From: Pseudomonadota bacterium
GTDB taxonomy: Bacteria > Pseudomonadota > Gammaproteobacteria > Burkholderiales > Burkholderiaceae_F
NCBI GenBank assembly: GCA_029778535.1
Contig: JAKOQB010000021.1
Span: forward strand, 1-49,361
Reading direction: 5' to 3'
DNA: 49,361 nt
This document shows, one piece after another, positions 17,196 through 25,979 of this stretch; the stretch's first letter is position 1, and each line of letters opens with the position of its first letter. The notes under the pieces are model-generated. The model did no database searches, was not told where the DNA came from, and saw only the letters and a list, made by a program, of their open reading frames with translations. A program made the position numbers and the translations under genes.

Positions 17196-18053
17196 CTACT
17201 TGATGTCCTTCCAGTACTCGCGGTTCAGCCACCAGGTCAGCACGGCGAAGAACGCCAGGAAGACCAGCACCCAGACGCCGATGCGCACGCGCTCGGCGCC
17301 GCTGGGATCGGTCATGAAGGCGAGATAGGCGACCAGGTCGGCGACCTCGGAGTCGTACTGGCGCGCCGCGGCCGGATCGGCCGCCTTGAAGGTGACTTCG
17401 AACGACTCGGCTGCGTGGCCCGTCAGCGGCGTGCGCGTGACCTGCGCGTTGCCGGCCGCGTCGTACACCGAAACCTCGCGCACCATCGTCTCGCGCCCCG
17501 TCTTCTCGTCCACCACGGGCAGCACGCGGTCGATCGTCGCCTCGCGCGGCCCCTGGCGCTGCCACAGCACGTGCGGCATGCCGATGCTGGGGAAGACCAC
17601 GTTGTTCCAGCCCGTCGGCGAGGACGCATCGCGATAAAAGCCGCGCAGCAGCGAGTAGATGTAATCGGTGCCCTTGTATTCGAACGAGGTGCGCGCGCGC
17701 GTGATCACCGACAGGTCCGGCGGCGTCTTGCCGAACCACACCTTGCTGTCGGCCGGTCGCATCGCGATCGTCATCAGGTCGCCGACTTTCTGGTTGCCGA
17801 AGATCAGGAAGTCCTTGATCTGCGCGTCGTCCAGCCCGATGTCCTGCAGCCGGTTCCAGCGCATCAGGTTCGCGCTGTGGCAGTTCAGGCAGTAGTTGGC
17901 GAACAGCCGCGCGCCGCTCTGCAGCGCGGCCAGTTCGTGCGCGCGCTTCTCGGGCCAGTGATCGATCGGCAGTTCGCCGCCGGCGGCGAGCGCGCTCGGC
18001 GCCGCGACGCCGAGGGCGACGACGGCGGCCAGGGATGCAAGCAGCTTCTTCAT
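17196..18053 (-). CDS. petC: cytochrome c1 of the bc1 complex
   Basis: Cytochrome c1 takes electrons from the Rieske protein and passes them to soluble cytochrome c on the periplasmic side. The 285-residue protein has a signal peptide (MKKLLASLAAVVALG, cleavage near ALAA), the haem c site CLNCH (Cys55, Cys58, His59), a later methionine ligand region GMPHVLW, and one C-terminal membrane anchor (VWVLVFLAFFAVLTWWL). The start at 18053 has GAAGGA at good spacing. It is the last gene of petA-petB-petC, 19 bases after petB. Confidence 0.96.
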   Translation of the reverse strand: MKKLLASLAAVVALGVAAPSALAAGGELPIDHWPEKRAHELAALQSGARLFANYCLNCHSANLMRWNRLQDIGLDDAQIKDFLIFGNQKVGDLMTIAMRPADSKVWFGKTPPDLSVITRARTSFEYKGTDYIYSLLRGFYRDASSPTGWNNVVFPSIGMPHVLWQRQGPREATIDRVLPVVDEKTGRETMVREVSVYDAAGNAQVTRTPLTGHAAESFEVTFKAADPAAARQYDSEVADLVAYLAFMTDPSGAERVRIGVWVLVFLAFFAVLTWWLNREYWKDIK

Positions 18054-18072
18054 GTCGTGATCCTTCTCCCCG

Positions 18073-19470
18073 TCAATGCGCGGCAAACGTGACGCGGGTG
18101 GGAGCGGACTTGAACTCGCCCATCCGGCTCCACCACGGCATCAGCAGGAAGAACCCGAGGTACAACAGCGTCAGCACCTGCGAGATCACGTTGCGCGTGT
18201 TCTCCGGCGGTAGCGTGCCGAAGGCGCCGAGCACCAGGAAGATCACCGCGAACGCGAGCAGCAGCACCAGGTGCCAGCCCGGCCGGTAGCGTATCGAGCG
18301 CACCGGCGACTGGTCGAGCCACGGCAGGCCGAAGAAGATCACCACCGATACGCCCATCAGCACGACGCCCCAGAACTTCGGGTCGAGCTTCAGTCCCGGC
18401 GCCACCATGAACACCGCCAGCACCAGCGCGATCGCGAGCGTGGCGGCGCGCGCCATGGAACTCTTCAGCGTGAAGAACACCAGCAGCGCGTAGCCGATTG
18501 TGAAGGCGGCCAGCGCGTACATGAAGTACTCGGTGGTCGCGCGCAGGATCGAATAGAAGGGGGTGAAGTACCAGACCGGCGCGATGTGCGGCGGGCCCTG
18601 GAACGGATCGGCCGGGATGAAGTTGTTCCACTCGAGGAAGTAGCCGCCCATTTCCGGCGCCAGGAACAGCACCGCGAAGAACGCGATCAGGAACAGCGAC
18701 AGCGCGTAGATGTCGTGCACCGTGTAGTACGGGTGGAACGGAATGCCGTCGAGCGGCTTGCCGGTCTTCGAATCGACCGTGTCCTTGATCTCGATGCCGT
18801 CGGGGTTGTTCGAGCCCACGTCGTGCAGCGCCAGCACGTGCGCCACCACCAGGCCCAGCAGCACCAGCGGGATCGCGATCACGTGGAACGCGAAGAAGCG
18901 GTTCAGCGTCGCATCGCCGATCACGTAGTCGCCGCGGATGAGGACCGCCAGATCCGGCCCGATCAGCGGGATGGCGGAAAAGAGATTCACGATCACCTGC
19001 GCGCCCCAGTAGCTCATCTGCCCCCACGGCAGCAGGTAGCCGAAGAACGCCTCGCCCATCAGGCACAGGAAGATCAGGCAGCCGAAGATCCACACCAGCT
19101 CGCGCGGCTTGCGGTAGCTGCCATAGAGCAGCCCGCGGAACATGTGCAGGTAGACGACGATGAAGAAGAACGACGCGCCGGTGGAGTGCATGTAGCGGAT
19201 GAACCAGCCGCCCTGCACGTCGCGCATGATGTACTCGACCGACGCGAACGCGGTGGCCGCGTCGGGCTTGTAGTTCATCGTCAGGAAGATGCCGGTGATG
19301 ATCTGCAGCATCAGCACCGTGATCGCCAGCCCGCCGAAGACGTACCACACGTTGAAGTTCTTCGGCGCGTAGTACTCCGACATGTGCTTCTTGTATTCCG
19401 ACATCAGCGTCGGCATACGCGCGTCGATCCAGCCGGCGAGGCCGGTGTATTCGGTCTTGTGCAGTCCCAT
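18073..19470 (-). CDS. petB: cytochrome b of the bc1 complex
   Basis: Cytochrome b oxidises quinol and carries the two b haems across the inner membrane. The 465-residue protein has eight or more membrane helices, the haem-ligand helices (FFFIVVYLHMFRGLLYGSY and FFAFHVIAIPLVLL) and FGYLLPWGQMSYWGA. The Qo-site motif is PVWY (in HIAPVWYFTPFYSILR) rather than PEWY; this variant is known in beta- and gammaproteobacteria and is not an error. ATG 19470 gives MGLHKTEY and lies 13 bases after petA. Some extra residues sit between helices near residue 230. Confidence 0.96.
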   Translation of the reverse strand: MGLHKTEYTGLAGWIDARMPTLMSEYKKHMSEYYAPKNFNVWYVFGGLAITVLMLQIITGIFLTMNYKPDAATAFASVEYIMRDVQGGWFIRYMHSTGASFFFIVVYLHMFRGLLYGSYRKPRELVWIFGCLIFLCLMGEAFFGYLLPWGQMSYWGAQVIVNLFSAIPLIGPDLAVLIRGDYVIGDATLNRFFAFHVIAIPLVLLGLVVAHVLALHDVGSNNPDGIEIKDTVDSKTGKPLDGIPFHPYYTVHDIYALSLFLIAFFAVLFLAPEMGGYFLEWNNFIPADPFQGPPHIAPVWYFTPFYSILRATTEYFMYALAAFTIGYALLVFFTLKSSMARAATLAIALVLAVFMVAPGLKLDPKFWGVVLMGVSVVIFFGLPWLDQSPVRSIRYRPGWHLVLLLAFAVIFLVLGAFGTLPPENTRNVISQVLTLLYLGFFLLMPWWSRMGEFKSAPTRVTFAAH

Positions 19471-19483
19471 CGTTCGATCCCGG

Positions 19484-20089
19484 TCAGGCGGCCTTGGGCG
19501 GTTCACCGATCTCGATGACGGTATCGGACAGGTACCGGTACGGCGGTACCGCCAGGTTGTCGGGCGCGGGCTTGTTCTTGAATACGCGGCCGGCCAGATC
19601 GAACGTGGAGCCGTGGCATGGACACAGGAAGCCCGGATCGTTGCCGAGCTGGGGCGTCGTTCCGGCCGCCAGCGGCCCGATCGGGTTGCAGCCCAGGTGC
19701 GTGCAGATGCCGACCACGACCAGGTACTCGGGCTTGATCGAGCGCCACTCGTTGCGCGCCCAGGACGGCGTCGGAAACGCGGTGCGCACCGAGTTCGGGT
19801 CGGCCACCTCGCTGTCGGTCCGTTTCAGCGACTCGAGCATGTCCTTCGTGCGGTTCAGGATCCACACCGGCTGGCCGCGCCATTCGACCGTGATCTTCTC
19901 GCCGGGCGGGATCTGGGAAATATCGGCGGTGACCGGCGCGCCGGCCGCCTTGGCGCGCTCCGACGGCGTCAGCGACGCCACGAAGGGAACGGCGGCAGCC
20001 ACGGCGCCGGCACCCCCGGCGACGCTGGTCAGTATCAGGGCAGCGCGACGGCTGCCATCGACAGCGTCGTTCGGATCAAGTGTCGACAT
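19484..20089 (-). CDS. petA: Rieske iron-sulfur subunit of the bc1 complex
   Basis: The Rieske protein takes the first electron from quinol and swings to cytochrome c1. The 201-residue protein has a twin-arginine N-terminus (GSRRAALILTSVAGGAG) that also serves as membrane anchor, and the two cluster-binding loops CTHLGC (Cys129, His131, Cys134) and CPCHGS (Cys156, His159). It needs the Tat system, which is encoded nearby at 22.7-24.3 kb. It heads the petABC operon; the 236 bases between it and divergent mscL must hold both promoters, though I cannot place them confidently. Confidence 0.97.
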   Translation of the reverse strand: MSTLDPNDAVDGSRRAALILTSVAGGAGAVAAAVPFVASLTPSERAKAAGAPVTADISQIPPGEKITVEWRGQPVWILNRTKDMLESLKRTDSEVADPNSVRTAFPTPSWARNEWRSIKPEYLVVVGICTHLGCNPIGPLAAGTTPQLGNDPGFLCPCHGSTFDLAGRVFKNKPAPDNLAVPPYRYLSDTVIEIGEPPKAA

Positions 20090-20325
20090 ATGGGAGATTG
20101 TTCTTCGGGAAGGGCTAAAGGGACGGGCGCAGCCCGCGCGCAGCGCGCGAGTTTACCGCATGGCCGCTTCACGCCGCAGCAGGAGCCGCGGCCGTCGCAC
20201 GGGGTTCGGCGCCGCTCAATCGCGGCCAGGCGGGATGCGGATTGGCCCGGCCGCGCGATCGGCCTCGCCATAATCGCCCGGCCGCCGGACCTCCCGGCCC
20301 GGCGCGACTACGGAGGAGAAGAACG

Positions 20326-20745
20326 ATGAGCTTCATGTCGGAGTTCCGCGAATTCGCGGTCAAGGGCAACGTGATGGACCTCGCGGTCGGGGTGATCATC
20401 GGCGCGGCGTTCGGCAAGATCGTCGATTCGCTGGTCAAGGACGTGATCATGCCGATCGTGAACTTCATCGCCGGCGGCCAGATCGATTTTTCCAACAAGT
20501 ACTGGGTGCTGTCGGGCAGCGTGCCGGCCGGAGCCTCGCTGGCCGAGGCGCAGAAGGCGGGCACCGTGTTCGCGTGGGGCAGCTTCGCGACCGTGCTGAT
20601 CAACTTCGTGATCCTGGCGTTCATCATCTTCTGGATGGTCAAGGCGATGAACCGGTTGAAGCGCCAGACGCCGCCGGCGCCGCCCGCCGCGCCGGCGGAG
20701 GACGTGCTGCTGCTGCGCGAGATCCGCGATGCGTTGAAGAAGTAG
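20326..20745 (+). CDS. mscL: large-conductance mechanosensitive channel
   Basis: MscL opens a wide pore under membrane tension and releases solutes on hypo-osmotic shock. The 139-residue protein has the conserved opening [27 protein letters not shown] (first helix, split here only for description), a periplasmic loop, the second helix ([16 protein letters not shown]) and a cytoplasmic helix bundle ending [15 protein letters not shown] 20326 has the strong site GGAGGAGA upstream, which rules out the longer frame from 20242. Monocistronic, divergent from petA. Confidence 0.96.
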   Translation: MSFMSEFREFAVKGNVMDLAVGVIIGAAFGKIVDSLVKDVIMPIVNFIAGGQIDFSNKYWVLSGSVPAGASLAEAQKAGTVFAWGSFATVLINFVILAFIIFWMVKAMNRLKRQTPPAPPAAPAEDVLLLREIRDALKK

Positions 20746-20810
20746 CGCAAGCGCGCAGCGGGGTCCGCGGCTCCCCGCGTCGGCCGCCGCGCGGAGCAGC
20801 GGCGCGCCGA

Positions 20811-20816
20811 TACAAT
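20811..20816 (+). promoter_or_regulatory. candidate -10 element of the DegS-type protease gene
   Basis: TACAAT matches five of six bases of the -10 consensus and lies 32 bases before the ATG at 20849. No good -35 is visible at 17 bases upstream. A transcript starting here would exclude the upstream ATG at 20819 as translation start. Confidence 0.35.
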
Positions 20817-20848
20817 CGATGCCTCACCCATCGGAGGCCGTCGTCGCC

Positions 20849-22015
20849 ATGCTCCGTCGTCTCTGGCTGCTGTTCGCGCAAGCGTCGACGGTCGGCCTCG
20901 CCATCCTGTTCATCGTCGCGACGCTGAAGCCGGACTGGCTGCGGCGCGCGCCGCTGCCCGCGGCCACGCCGGGGGTGCGCGAAGTGTCGATCCAGCAGGT
21001 GGCGAGCGCGCCGGCCCGCGGCGGCGCGGTCAACTCCTACGCGGACGCGGCGCGGCGCGCGATGCCCGCGGTGGTCAGCGTCTATACGACCAAGGAGATC
21101 CGGCGCACGCCGTCGATGGACGATCCGCTGTTCGAGCGCTTCTTCGGCGACCGTCTGCGCGGTCAGGCCGAGCGCGTCTCCAGCCTCGGCTCCGGCGTGA
21201 TCGCCTCGGCCGACGGCTACATCCTGACCAACCACCACGTGGTGCAGGCGGCCGACGAGATTTCGGTCGCGCTCGCCGATGGCCGGCGCATGGACGCCAG
21301 GCTGATCGGCGCCGATCCGGAAACCGATCTCGCCGTGCTGCGCATCGACGCGCCCAGGCTGCCGGTGATCACTTTCGGCCGCGCCGACGCGCTGTCGGTC
21401 GGCGACGTGGTGCTGGCGATCGGCAATCCGTTCGACGTCGGCCAGACGGTGACGATGGGCATCGTGTCCGCGCTCGGCCGCAACAACCTCGGCGTCAACC
21501 GCTTCGAGAACTTCATCCAGACCGATGCGGCGATCAACCAGGGCAATTCCGGCGGCGCGCTGGTCGACGCAAGCGGCAACCTGGTCGGCATCAATTCGGT
21601 GATCTATTCGCGTTCGGGCGGCTCGATCGGCATCGGCTTCGCGATCCCGACCACGATCGTCACGCAGGTGATGGAGCAGCTGATCCGGTCGGGCAAGGTG
21701 GTGCGCGGCTACTTCGGCATCGAGCCGGTCGATATCACGCCCGAACTGGTCGACGCACTGAAGCTCGCGCGCAACGAAGGTGTGGTGGTGCGCGGCGTGC
21801 AGCGCAATGCGCCCGCGGGCAAAGCCGGAATGGAGCCCGGCGACGTGATTGTTTCGATCAACGGCCTGGATGTGCGCGACACGCCGGGCATGCTGAACCA
21901 GATCGCGCAACTGGCGCCGGGCAGCGTGGCCAAGGTGAAGGTGCTGCGCGCGGGCCGCGAGGTTGATCTGGACGTGACGGTCGGCGAGCGGCCGATTCCG
22001 CAGGAGCGGAAGTAG
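20849..22015 (+). CDS. DegS/AlgW-type periplasmic serine protease
   Basis: A 388-residue S1C-family protease with one N-terminal membrane anchor (residues 6-26), a trypsin-like domain with catalytic His130 (LTNHHVV), Asp160 (PETDLAVLRI) and Ser234 (NQGNSGGAL), and a single C-terminal PDZ domain (RGYFGIEPVDITPELVD, GMEPGDVIVSINGLDV). One PDZ and a membrane anchor point to the DegS/AlgW group, which senses misfolded outer-membrane proteins and cleaves an anti-sigma factor, rather than DegP. ATG 20849 has GGAGG upstream and follows a candidate -10. Its stop abuts the convergent Sel1 gene. Confidence 0.9.
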   Translation: MLRRLWLLFAQASTVGLAILFIVATLKPDWLRRAPLPAATPGVREVSIQQVASAPARGGAVNSYADAARRAMPAVVSVYTTKEIRRTPSMDDPLFERFFGDRLRGQAERVSSLGSGVIASADGYILTNHHVVQAADEISVALADGRRMDARLIGADPETDLAVLRIDAPRLPVITFGRADALSVGDVVLAIGNPFDVGQTVTMGIVSALGRNNLGVNRFENFIQTDAAINQGNSGGALVDASGNLVGINSVIYSRSGGSIGIGFAIPTTIVTQVMEQLIRSGKVVRGYFGIEPVDITPELVDALKLARNEGVVVRGVQRNAPAGKAGMEPGDVIVSINGLDVRDTPGMLNQIAQLAPGSVAKVKVLRAGREVDLDVTVGERPIPQERK

Positions 22016-22681
22016 TCAGTTGTTCCGGATGCGCGCGGCCACTTCGTTCGCCTTGGCGCGCGCCACCGCATCGCCGTTCGCCGCGGCCTGCACGTACCAG
22101 TAGACGGCGCGGTTCAGGTCCTTCGGCACGCCGTCGCCGTTCTCGTACATGCTGGCGAGGATGTAGCAGGCGCCTTCGTCGCCCTGCTCCGCGGCGCGCT
22201 CGTACCACCTGGCCGCCTGCGCATAGTCCTTCGGCGCGCCGCGGCCGAGGAAGAACTGGGTCGCCAGACTGACCTGCGCGTCGCGCCAGCCCTGTTCGGC
22301 CGCTTTCGCGTACCACGCGGTCGCCTCGGCCGGCGATTTGGCGACGTGCTCGCCGCGGTCGTACAGCACCGCGAGCGAGTACTGTGCGCGCGCCAGCCCG
22401 TTGTCGGCGGCCTTGCGCAGCCAGGCCACGCCCTCCTTCGGATCTGCGGCCGTGCCCTCGCCCTTGACCAGCATCACCGCGAGGTTGAACTGCGCGACGC
22501 GCTGGTTGCGCTGCGCGGCCTTGCGGAAATGCGTGAGCGCCTTGGCGGGGTCGGCGGCCTGGTACGCGGCCCAGCCGCGCGCCAGATCGATATCGTCGTC
22601 CGGCACGATCTGCAGCCTTTGCGCGGACGCCGCCGCGCAAAGCAGAAGCAGCACAAGGGCGGCAAAGCGACAGAGGCTCAT
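22016..22681 (-). CDS. Sel1-repeat periplasmic protein
   Basis: A 221-residue protein with a Sec signal (MSLCRFAALVLLLLCAAASAQ) followed by about five Sel1-like (TPR-type) repeats, each with the pattern of a conserved Ala-rich helix pair, e.g. GVAWLRKAADNGLARAQYSL, ATAWYAKAAEQGWRDAQ, AARWYERAAEQGDEGACY. Such solenoids bind other proteins; a specific partner cannot be named. It is the gene after tatC on the same strand (35 bases away), so it may end the his-tat transcript. It converges with the DegS-type protease. Confidence 0.85.
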   Translation of the reverse strand: MSLCRFAALVLLLLCAAASAQRLQIVPDDDIDLARGWAAYQAADPAKALTHFRKAAQRNQRVAQFNLAVMLVKGEGTAADPKEGVAWLRKAADNGLARAQYSLAVLYDRGEHVAKSPAEATAWYAKAAEQGWRDAQVSLATQFFLGRGAPKDYAQAARWYERAAEQGDEGACYILASMYENGDGVPKDLNRAVYWYVQAAANGDAVARAKANEVAARIRNN

Positions 22682-22716
22682 GGCATTGGGTCGTCCCGAG
22701 ACGCGAATTCTGACGG

Positions 22717-23490
22717 TCAGGTCGAAGTTTCCGTGGCGGCCGGCTCCGGCGCCCCGCGCGGCGTGACGAAACGGCCAAGCTGCACGCCCAGTTCGTACAG
22801 CAGGCACAGCGGCACGGCGAGCAGCAACTGCGACAGCACATCGGGCGGCGTGAAGATCGCGGCGATGATGAACGCGCCGACGATCACATATGGCCGTGCC
22901 CGCTTGAGCTTGTCGACGCTGGCGATGCCGAAGCGCACCAGCAGCACGACGGCAATCGGCAGCTCGAACGCCAGCCCGAAGGCGAGGAACATCCCCATCA
23001 CGAAACTGAAATACGCCTCGATGTCCGGCGCCACGTTGACGGTGGCCGGCGCGAAGCCGGCGATGAAGCGAAACACGAATCCGAACACGACGTAGTAGCA
23101 ATACGCCACGCCGAGCGCGAACATCGCGACGCTGGACACGATCACGGGCAGCGCCAGCCGCCGCTCGTGCTGGTACAGCCCGGGCGCGACGAACGCCCAC
23201 GCCTGATAGAGCACGTACGGCAGCGCGAGCAGGAACGAGGCGAACAGCGTGACCTTCAGCGGCACCAGGAACGGCGTCGTCACGCCGGTGGCGAGCAGCT
23301 TGGTGCCGGCCGGCAGCGCTGCCATCATCGGCTCCGACAGCAGCTCGAAGATGTGCTTCATGAACGGCGTCAGCACCAGAAACACGATCACCACCGCGAG
23401 CGCCGCGCGCACGATCCGCTGGCGCAACTCGATCAGATGCGACAGGAAGCTCTGTTCCTGGTCGGGCGAATCCGGTTCGGGCGCGCTCAT
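22717..23490 (-). CDS. tatC: Sec-independent protein translocase TatC
   Basis: TatC is the receptor for twin-arginine signal peptides in the inner membrane. The 257-residue protein has six predicted helices and the conserved landmarks FLSHLIELRQRIVRA at the N-terminus, LYQAWAFVAPGLYQHER in the first periplasmic/cytoplasmic loop region, and RPYVIVGAFIIAAIFTPPD. It follows tatB by 8 bases. Likely local clients in this window include the Rieske protein and the small twin-arginine lipoprotein at 3.7 kb. Confidence 0.96.
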   Translation of the reverse strand: MSAPEPDSPDQEQSFLSHLIELRQRIVRAALAVVIVFLVLTPFMKHIFELLSEPMMAALPAGTKLLATGVTTPFLVPLKVTLFASFLLALPYVLYQAWAFVAPGLYQHERRLALPVIVSSVAMFALGVAYCYYVVFGFVFRFIAGFAPATVNVAPDIEAYFSFVMGMFLAFGLAFELPIAVVLLVRFGIASVDKLKRARPYVIVGAFIIAAIFTPPDVLSQLLLAVPLCLLYELGVQLGRFVTPRGAPEPAATETST

Positions 23491-23498
23491 CGGCAGGG

Positions 23499-24011
23499 TC
23501 AGCGTCGAATGCGCGGCCGATTGACGCGCGCGCGCGGCGCGTACTTGCGCCGCGTACCGGCATAAGCGTCGGGCTGCGCCAACTCGCGCTTCAGCCGCGC
23601 GATCTCCTCGGCGAGTTCGTCGACCGACGGGCCGGGCTTGTAGCGCTTGGGAAAGGTCAGCGGCTGCCAGCTTTCTCCGGCGCCTTCCCAGGAGTCGTCG
23701 GTCGCCGCGGGGGGCGCGGTGGAGGCGACAGAGCTCTGCACGGTGCTCGCCATGGTCTTGAATCCCGACTGCACGTCCTGGACCGCCGACTGCAGCGACT
23801 GCGCGGCGTTGCGCGCCTCCTCCTGCAGCTTCTTCAGCTCAGCGAGTTCCATCTCGCGGTTGATGTCGGCCTTGACCTGGTTGACGTAGCGCTGCGCCTT
23901 GCCGACCCAGTCGCCGACCGTGCGTGCGACCTTCGGCAGGCGCTCAGGGCCGAGCACGACCAGCGCGACCGCGCTGATCACGGCGATTTCACCGAAACTG
24001 AAATCGAACAT
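23499..24011 (-). CDS. tatB: Sec-independent protein translocase TatB
   Basis: TatB partners TatC in the substrate receptor. The 170-residue protein starts MFDFSFGEIAVISAVALVVL with the TatB-typical Glu8 and then GPERLPKVAR, followed by a long amphipathic and coiled helix (KADINREMELAELKKLQEEA) and a variable, basic C-terminus. ATG 24011 gives the canonical N-terminus; the longer frame to 24035 does not. The 78 bases up to tatA are largely filled by a short tandem repeat. Confidence 0.95.
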   Translation of the reverse strand: MFDFSFGEIAVISAVALVVLGPERLPKVARTVGDWVGKAQRYVNQVKADINREMELAELKKLQEEARNAAQSLQSAVQDVQSGFKTMASTVQSSVASTAPPAATDDSWEGAGESWQPLTFPKRYKPGPSVDELAEEIARLKRELAQPDAYAGTRRKYAPRARVNRPRIRR

Positions 24012-24052
24012 GGGCGCCGGTCGAGCGTCAGGCATCCCGCGTCGAGGCAGTT

Positions 24053-24082
24053 ACGCCCGACGCCCGACGCCAACGCCCGACG
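24053..24082. repeat. GTCGGGC tandem repeat between tatA and tatB
   Basis: On the minus strand the gap reads GTCGGGC, GTTGGC, GTCGGGC, GTCGGGC, a heptamer tract with one 6-base variant. It shares the 14-base string TGGCGTCGGGCGTC with the sspA-sspB gap, in the same orientation relative to the window when the strand is flipped. It lies between the tatA stop and the tatB start. Confidence 0.7.
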
Positions 24083-24089
24083 AGGGAGG

Positions 24090-24320
24090 TCAGGACTTCT
24101 CTTTGGCCTGGACGTCGATGGTCTGGCCGGCGACCTGCTTGGTTTCCTCGACCTTCGCGGCCGGCTTGGCCGGCTCCGCGCTGCCCTCGGCCATGCCTTC
24201 CTTGAAGCCCTTGATCGCGCCGCCGAGATCCTTGCCGATGTTCTTCAGCTTGCTGGTGCCGAAGATCAGCACGATCACCAAAAGGACGATCAGCCAGTGC
24301 CAAATCGAGAACGAACCCAT
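24090..24320 (-). CDS. tatA: Sec-independent protein translocase TatA
   Basis: TatA oligomers form the transport path of the Tat system. The 76-residue protein has the short N-terminal helix ([18 protein letters not shown]), the hinge [20 protein letters not shown] and an acidic/basic tail ending VQAKEKS. The start at 24320 is preceded by GGAG. It lies 10 bases after hinT and is read with it and the his genes, the order I associate with Burkholderiales. Confidence 0.96.
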   Translation of the reverse strand: MGSFSIWHWLIVLLVIVLIFGTSKLKNIGKDLGGAIKGFKEGMAEGSAEPAKPAAKVEETKQVAGQTIDVQAKEKS

Positions 24321-24330
24321 CTTTCAGCTC

Positions 24331-24678
24331 CTATAGACGTTTCCACGGCCGGGCACCGCCCAGCACGTGCACGTGCAAGTGGTAAACCTCTTGCCCGCCG
24401 TCCGGGCCGTTATTGATGACGACACGGTATCCGTTCGTGGCGCCCTGTTCTCGTGCAAGCCGCGGTGCGAGAAGCAGCATTCTACCCAACAGCTCCTCGT
24501 GTTTCGCCTGCGCGTCGGCGAGCGTGGCGAAGTGCTCCTTCGGGACCATCAGCAGGTGTACCGGCGCGGCCGGGTGGATGTCGGGGAACACGATGAACTC
24601 GTCGTCCTCGTGGATCCGCTTGGCGGGCAGCTCGCCCTTGACGATGCGGCAGAAGATGCAGTTGGGGTCGTGGGTCAT
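24331..24678 (-). CDS. hinT: HIT-family purine nucleoside phosphoramidase
   Basis: HinT hydrolyses the P-N bond of nucleoside phosphoramidates. The 115-residue protein carries the opening CIFCRIVKGELPA and the histidine triad HLHVHVLGG (His100, His102, His104, with catalytic His102), the Hint branch of the HIT superfamily. Start ATG 24678 gives MTHDPNCIFC; upstream in-frame sequence overlaps hisE out of frame and is not coding. It sits between hisE and tatA. Confidence 0.94.
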   Translation of the reverse strand: MTHDPNCIFCRIVKGELPAKRIHEDDEFIVFPDIHPAAPVHLLMVPKEHFATLADAQAKHEELLGRMLLLAPRLAREQGATNGYRVVINNGPDGGQEVYHLHVHVLGGARPWKRL

Positions 24679-24700
24679 GATTTCAGTCGGCAGTCGTGGA

Positions 24701-25036
24701 TCAGGCGCCGCGGCTGATGGCTTTGCGCGTGGCCTTCTCCTCCAGCCCGGAGGCGCCGGCGCGGCGGTCGAGCTCGTCCAGCACCTGCTCGGGACGAAGA
24801 CCGTAATGGGCGAGCAGCACCAGGCAGTGAAACCACAGGTCGGCGGTCTCGGCGACGATGCGCTGCGCGTCACCGTCCTTCGCGGCCATCACGGTCTCGG
24901 TCGCTTCCTCGCCGATCTTCTTCAGGATCGAATCCGGCGCGCCGGCGAGCAGGCGCGCGGTATACGACTTGTCCGGGTCGCCGCCCTTGCGCGATTCGAT
25001 CACGCCGGCCAACCGGCGCAGGATGTCTTCGTTCAT
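24701..25036 (-). CDS. hisE: phosphoribosyl-ATP pyrophosphatase
   Basis: HisE converts phosphoribosyl-ATP to phosphoribosyl-AMP, the second histidine step. The 111-residue protein is an all-helical MazG-like fold with [33 protein letters not shown] and [18 protein letters not shown] (each described in part). It is separate from HisI, unlike the fused enterobacterial enzyme. Its ATG overlaps the hisI stop (ATGA). Confidence 0.96.
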   Translation of the reverse strand: MNEDILRRLAGVIESRKGGDPDKSYTARLLAGAPDSILKKIGEEATETVMAAKDGDAQRIVAETADLWFHCLVLLAHYGLRPEQVLDELDRRAGASGLEEKATRKAISRGA

Positions 25037-25416
25037 TTGCGGTAGATGAGTTCGGGATCCTTCAGCACCGGGTCGACGATGCGCCACGCCTCGCCGTCGA
25101 GCCGGCGGAAAAAACAGCTCTCGCGTCCGGTATGGCAGGCGATGCCCCCGGCCTGTTCGACCAGATACAGCACGACGTCGCCGTCGCAGTCGAGCCGCAC
25201 CTCGCTGACGCGCTGCCGATGGCCGGAAGCTTCGCCCTTGCGCCACAGCCTGCCGCGTGAGCGCGAGTAGTACACCGCCTGCCCGTTCGCTGCGGTTTCG
25301 GCCAGCGCGTCGCGGTTGGCCCACGCGACCATCAGCACGCGGCGCGACGATGCATCCTGCGCGACCACGGTGACGAGCCCGTGCTCATCGAAGGCGATGT
25401 CGTCGAGCCAGTTCAT
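25033..25416 (-). CDS. hisI: phosphoribosyl-AMP cyclohydrolase
   Basis: HisI opens the purine ring of phosphoribosyl-AMP, a zinc- and magnesium-dependent step. The 127-residue protein has [36 protein letters not shown], the metal-binding acidic stretch [12 protein letters not shown] and the zinc cysteines in [12 protein letters not shown]. Its ATG overlaps the stop of the signal peptidase gene upstream (ATGA), so these two unrelated proteins are translationally coupled. Confidence 0.96.
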   Translation of the reverse strand: MNWLDDIAFDEHGLVTVVAQDASSRRVLMVAWANRDALAETAANGQAVYYSRSRGRLWRKGEASGHRQRVSEVRLDCDGDVVLYLVEQAGGIACHTGRESCFFRRLDGEAWRIVDPVLKDPELIYRK

Positions 25417-25979
25417 CTGTGCTTCCCGATCTCGATCCAGAAGCGGTCGCCGCGCGGCCGCAGGCCGTCGAAGGATGCAACGACCCTCAGCGCGCGGCCG
25501 TAAACGCGATCGACCGCCAGCGGCCCCCAGAAGCGCGAGTCGAAGCTGTCGTCGTGATTGTCGCCCATCACGAACACGTGGCCGTCCGGCACGTTCACCG
25601 GCCCGAACTCGATGCGTCCGGCGGTCCCCACGGGCATCGCGTTCACGTACAGAACGCCGCGGCGCGCCGCCACCGTGTCGCCGCCGACCGCAACCACGCG
25701 CTTGATCAGGCGCTCGCCGTCGACCGGCGAGGCAAACGTAACGATGTCGCCCGCGCGCGGCGTCCCGCGCTGCGCGAGGTGCACGCGCGTGAACGGCAGG
25801 CGCCATGCGTAGGCGTGCTGGTCGACCAGCACGCGATCGCCGACCTGCAGCGTCGGCTCCATCGAGCCGCTGGGGATGTAGTTCCAGTCGGCGACCGCGG
25901 AGCGGAACACGAACATGCCGAGCAGGAAGGCCAGAAAGCCGGCGTTGTCGCGCGCCAGCCGCAGCACCCGATTCATCAT
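25413..25979 (-). CDS. lepB: signal peptidase I (S26A) inside the his operon
   Basis: A 188-residue serine-lysine protease of the signal peptidase I family, which removes signal peptides from exported preproteins. It has one N-terminal membrane helix ([16 protein letters not shown]), then box [10 protein letters not shown] with nucleophile Ser39, box [13 protein letters not shown] with general base Lys93, and box [13 protein letters not shown]. It is short compared with E. coli LepB (324 residues, two helices) but similar to many minimal forms. It overlaps hisF at its start (TGA within ATGATG) and hisI at its end (ATGA), so it is fully embedded in the histidine operon. Whether it is the main signal peptidase or a second copy cannot be told here; the usual rnc-era-lepA context is absent. 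Confidence 0.9.
   Translation of the reverse strand: MMNRVLRLARDNAGFLAFLLGMFVFRSAVADWNYIPSGSMEPTLQVGDRVLVDQHAYAWRLPFTRVHLAQRGTPRAGDIVTFASPVDGERLIKRVVAVGGDTVAARRGVLYVNAMPVGTAGRIEFGPVNVPDGHVFVMGDNHDDSFDSRFWGPLAVDRVYGRALRVVASFDGLRPRGDRFWIEIGKHR

Noticed and set aside
18550..18600. PVWY instead of PEWY at the cytochrome b Qo site, as a possible loss of function
   Set aside because: PVWY is a known natural variant in beta- and gammaproteobacteria, and the operon is otherwise normal.
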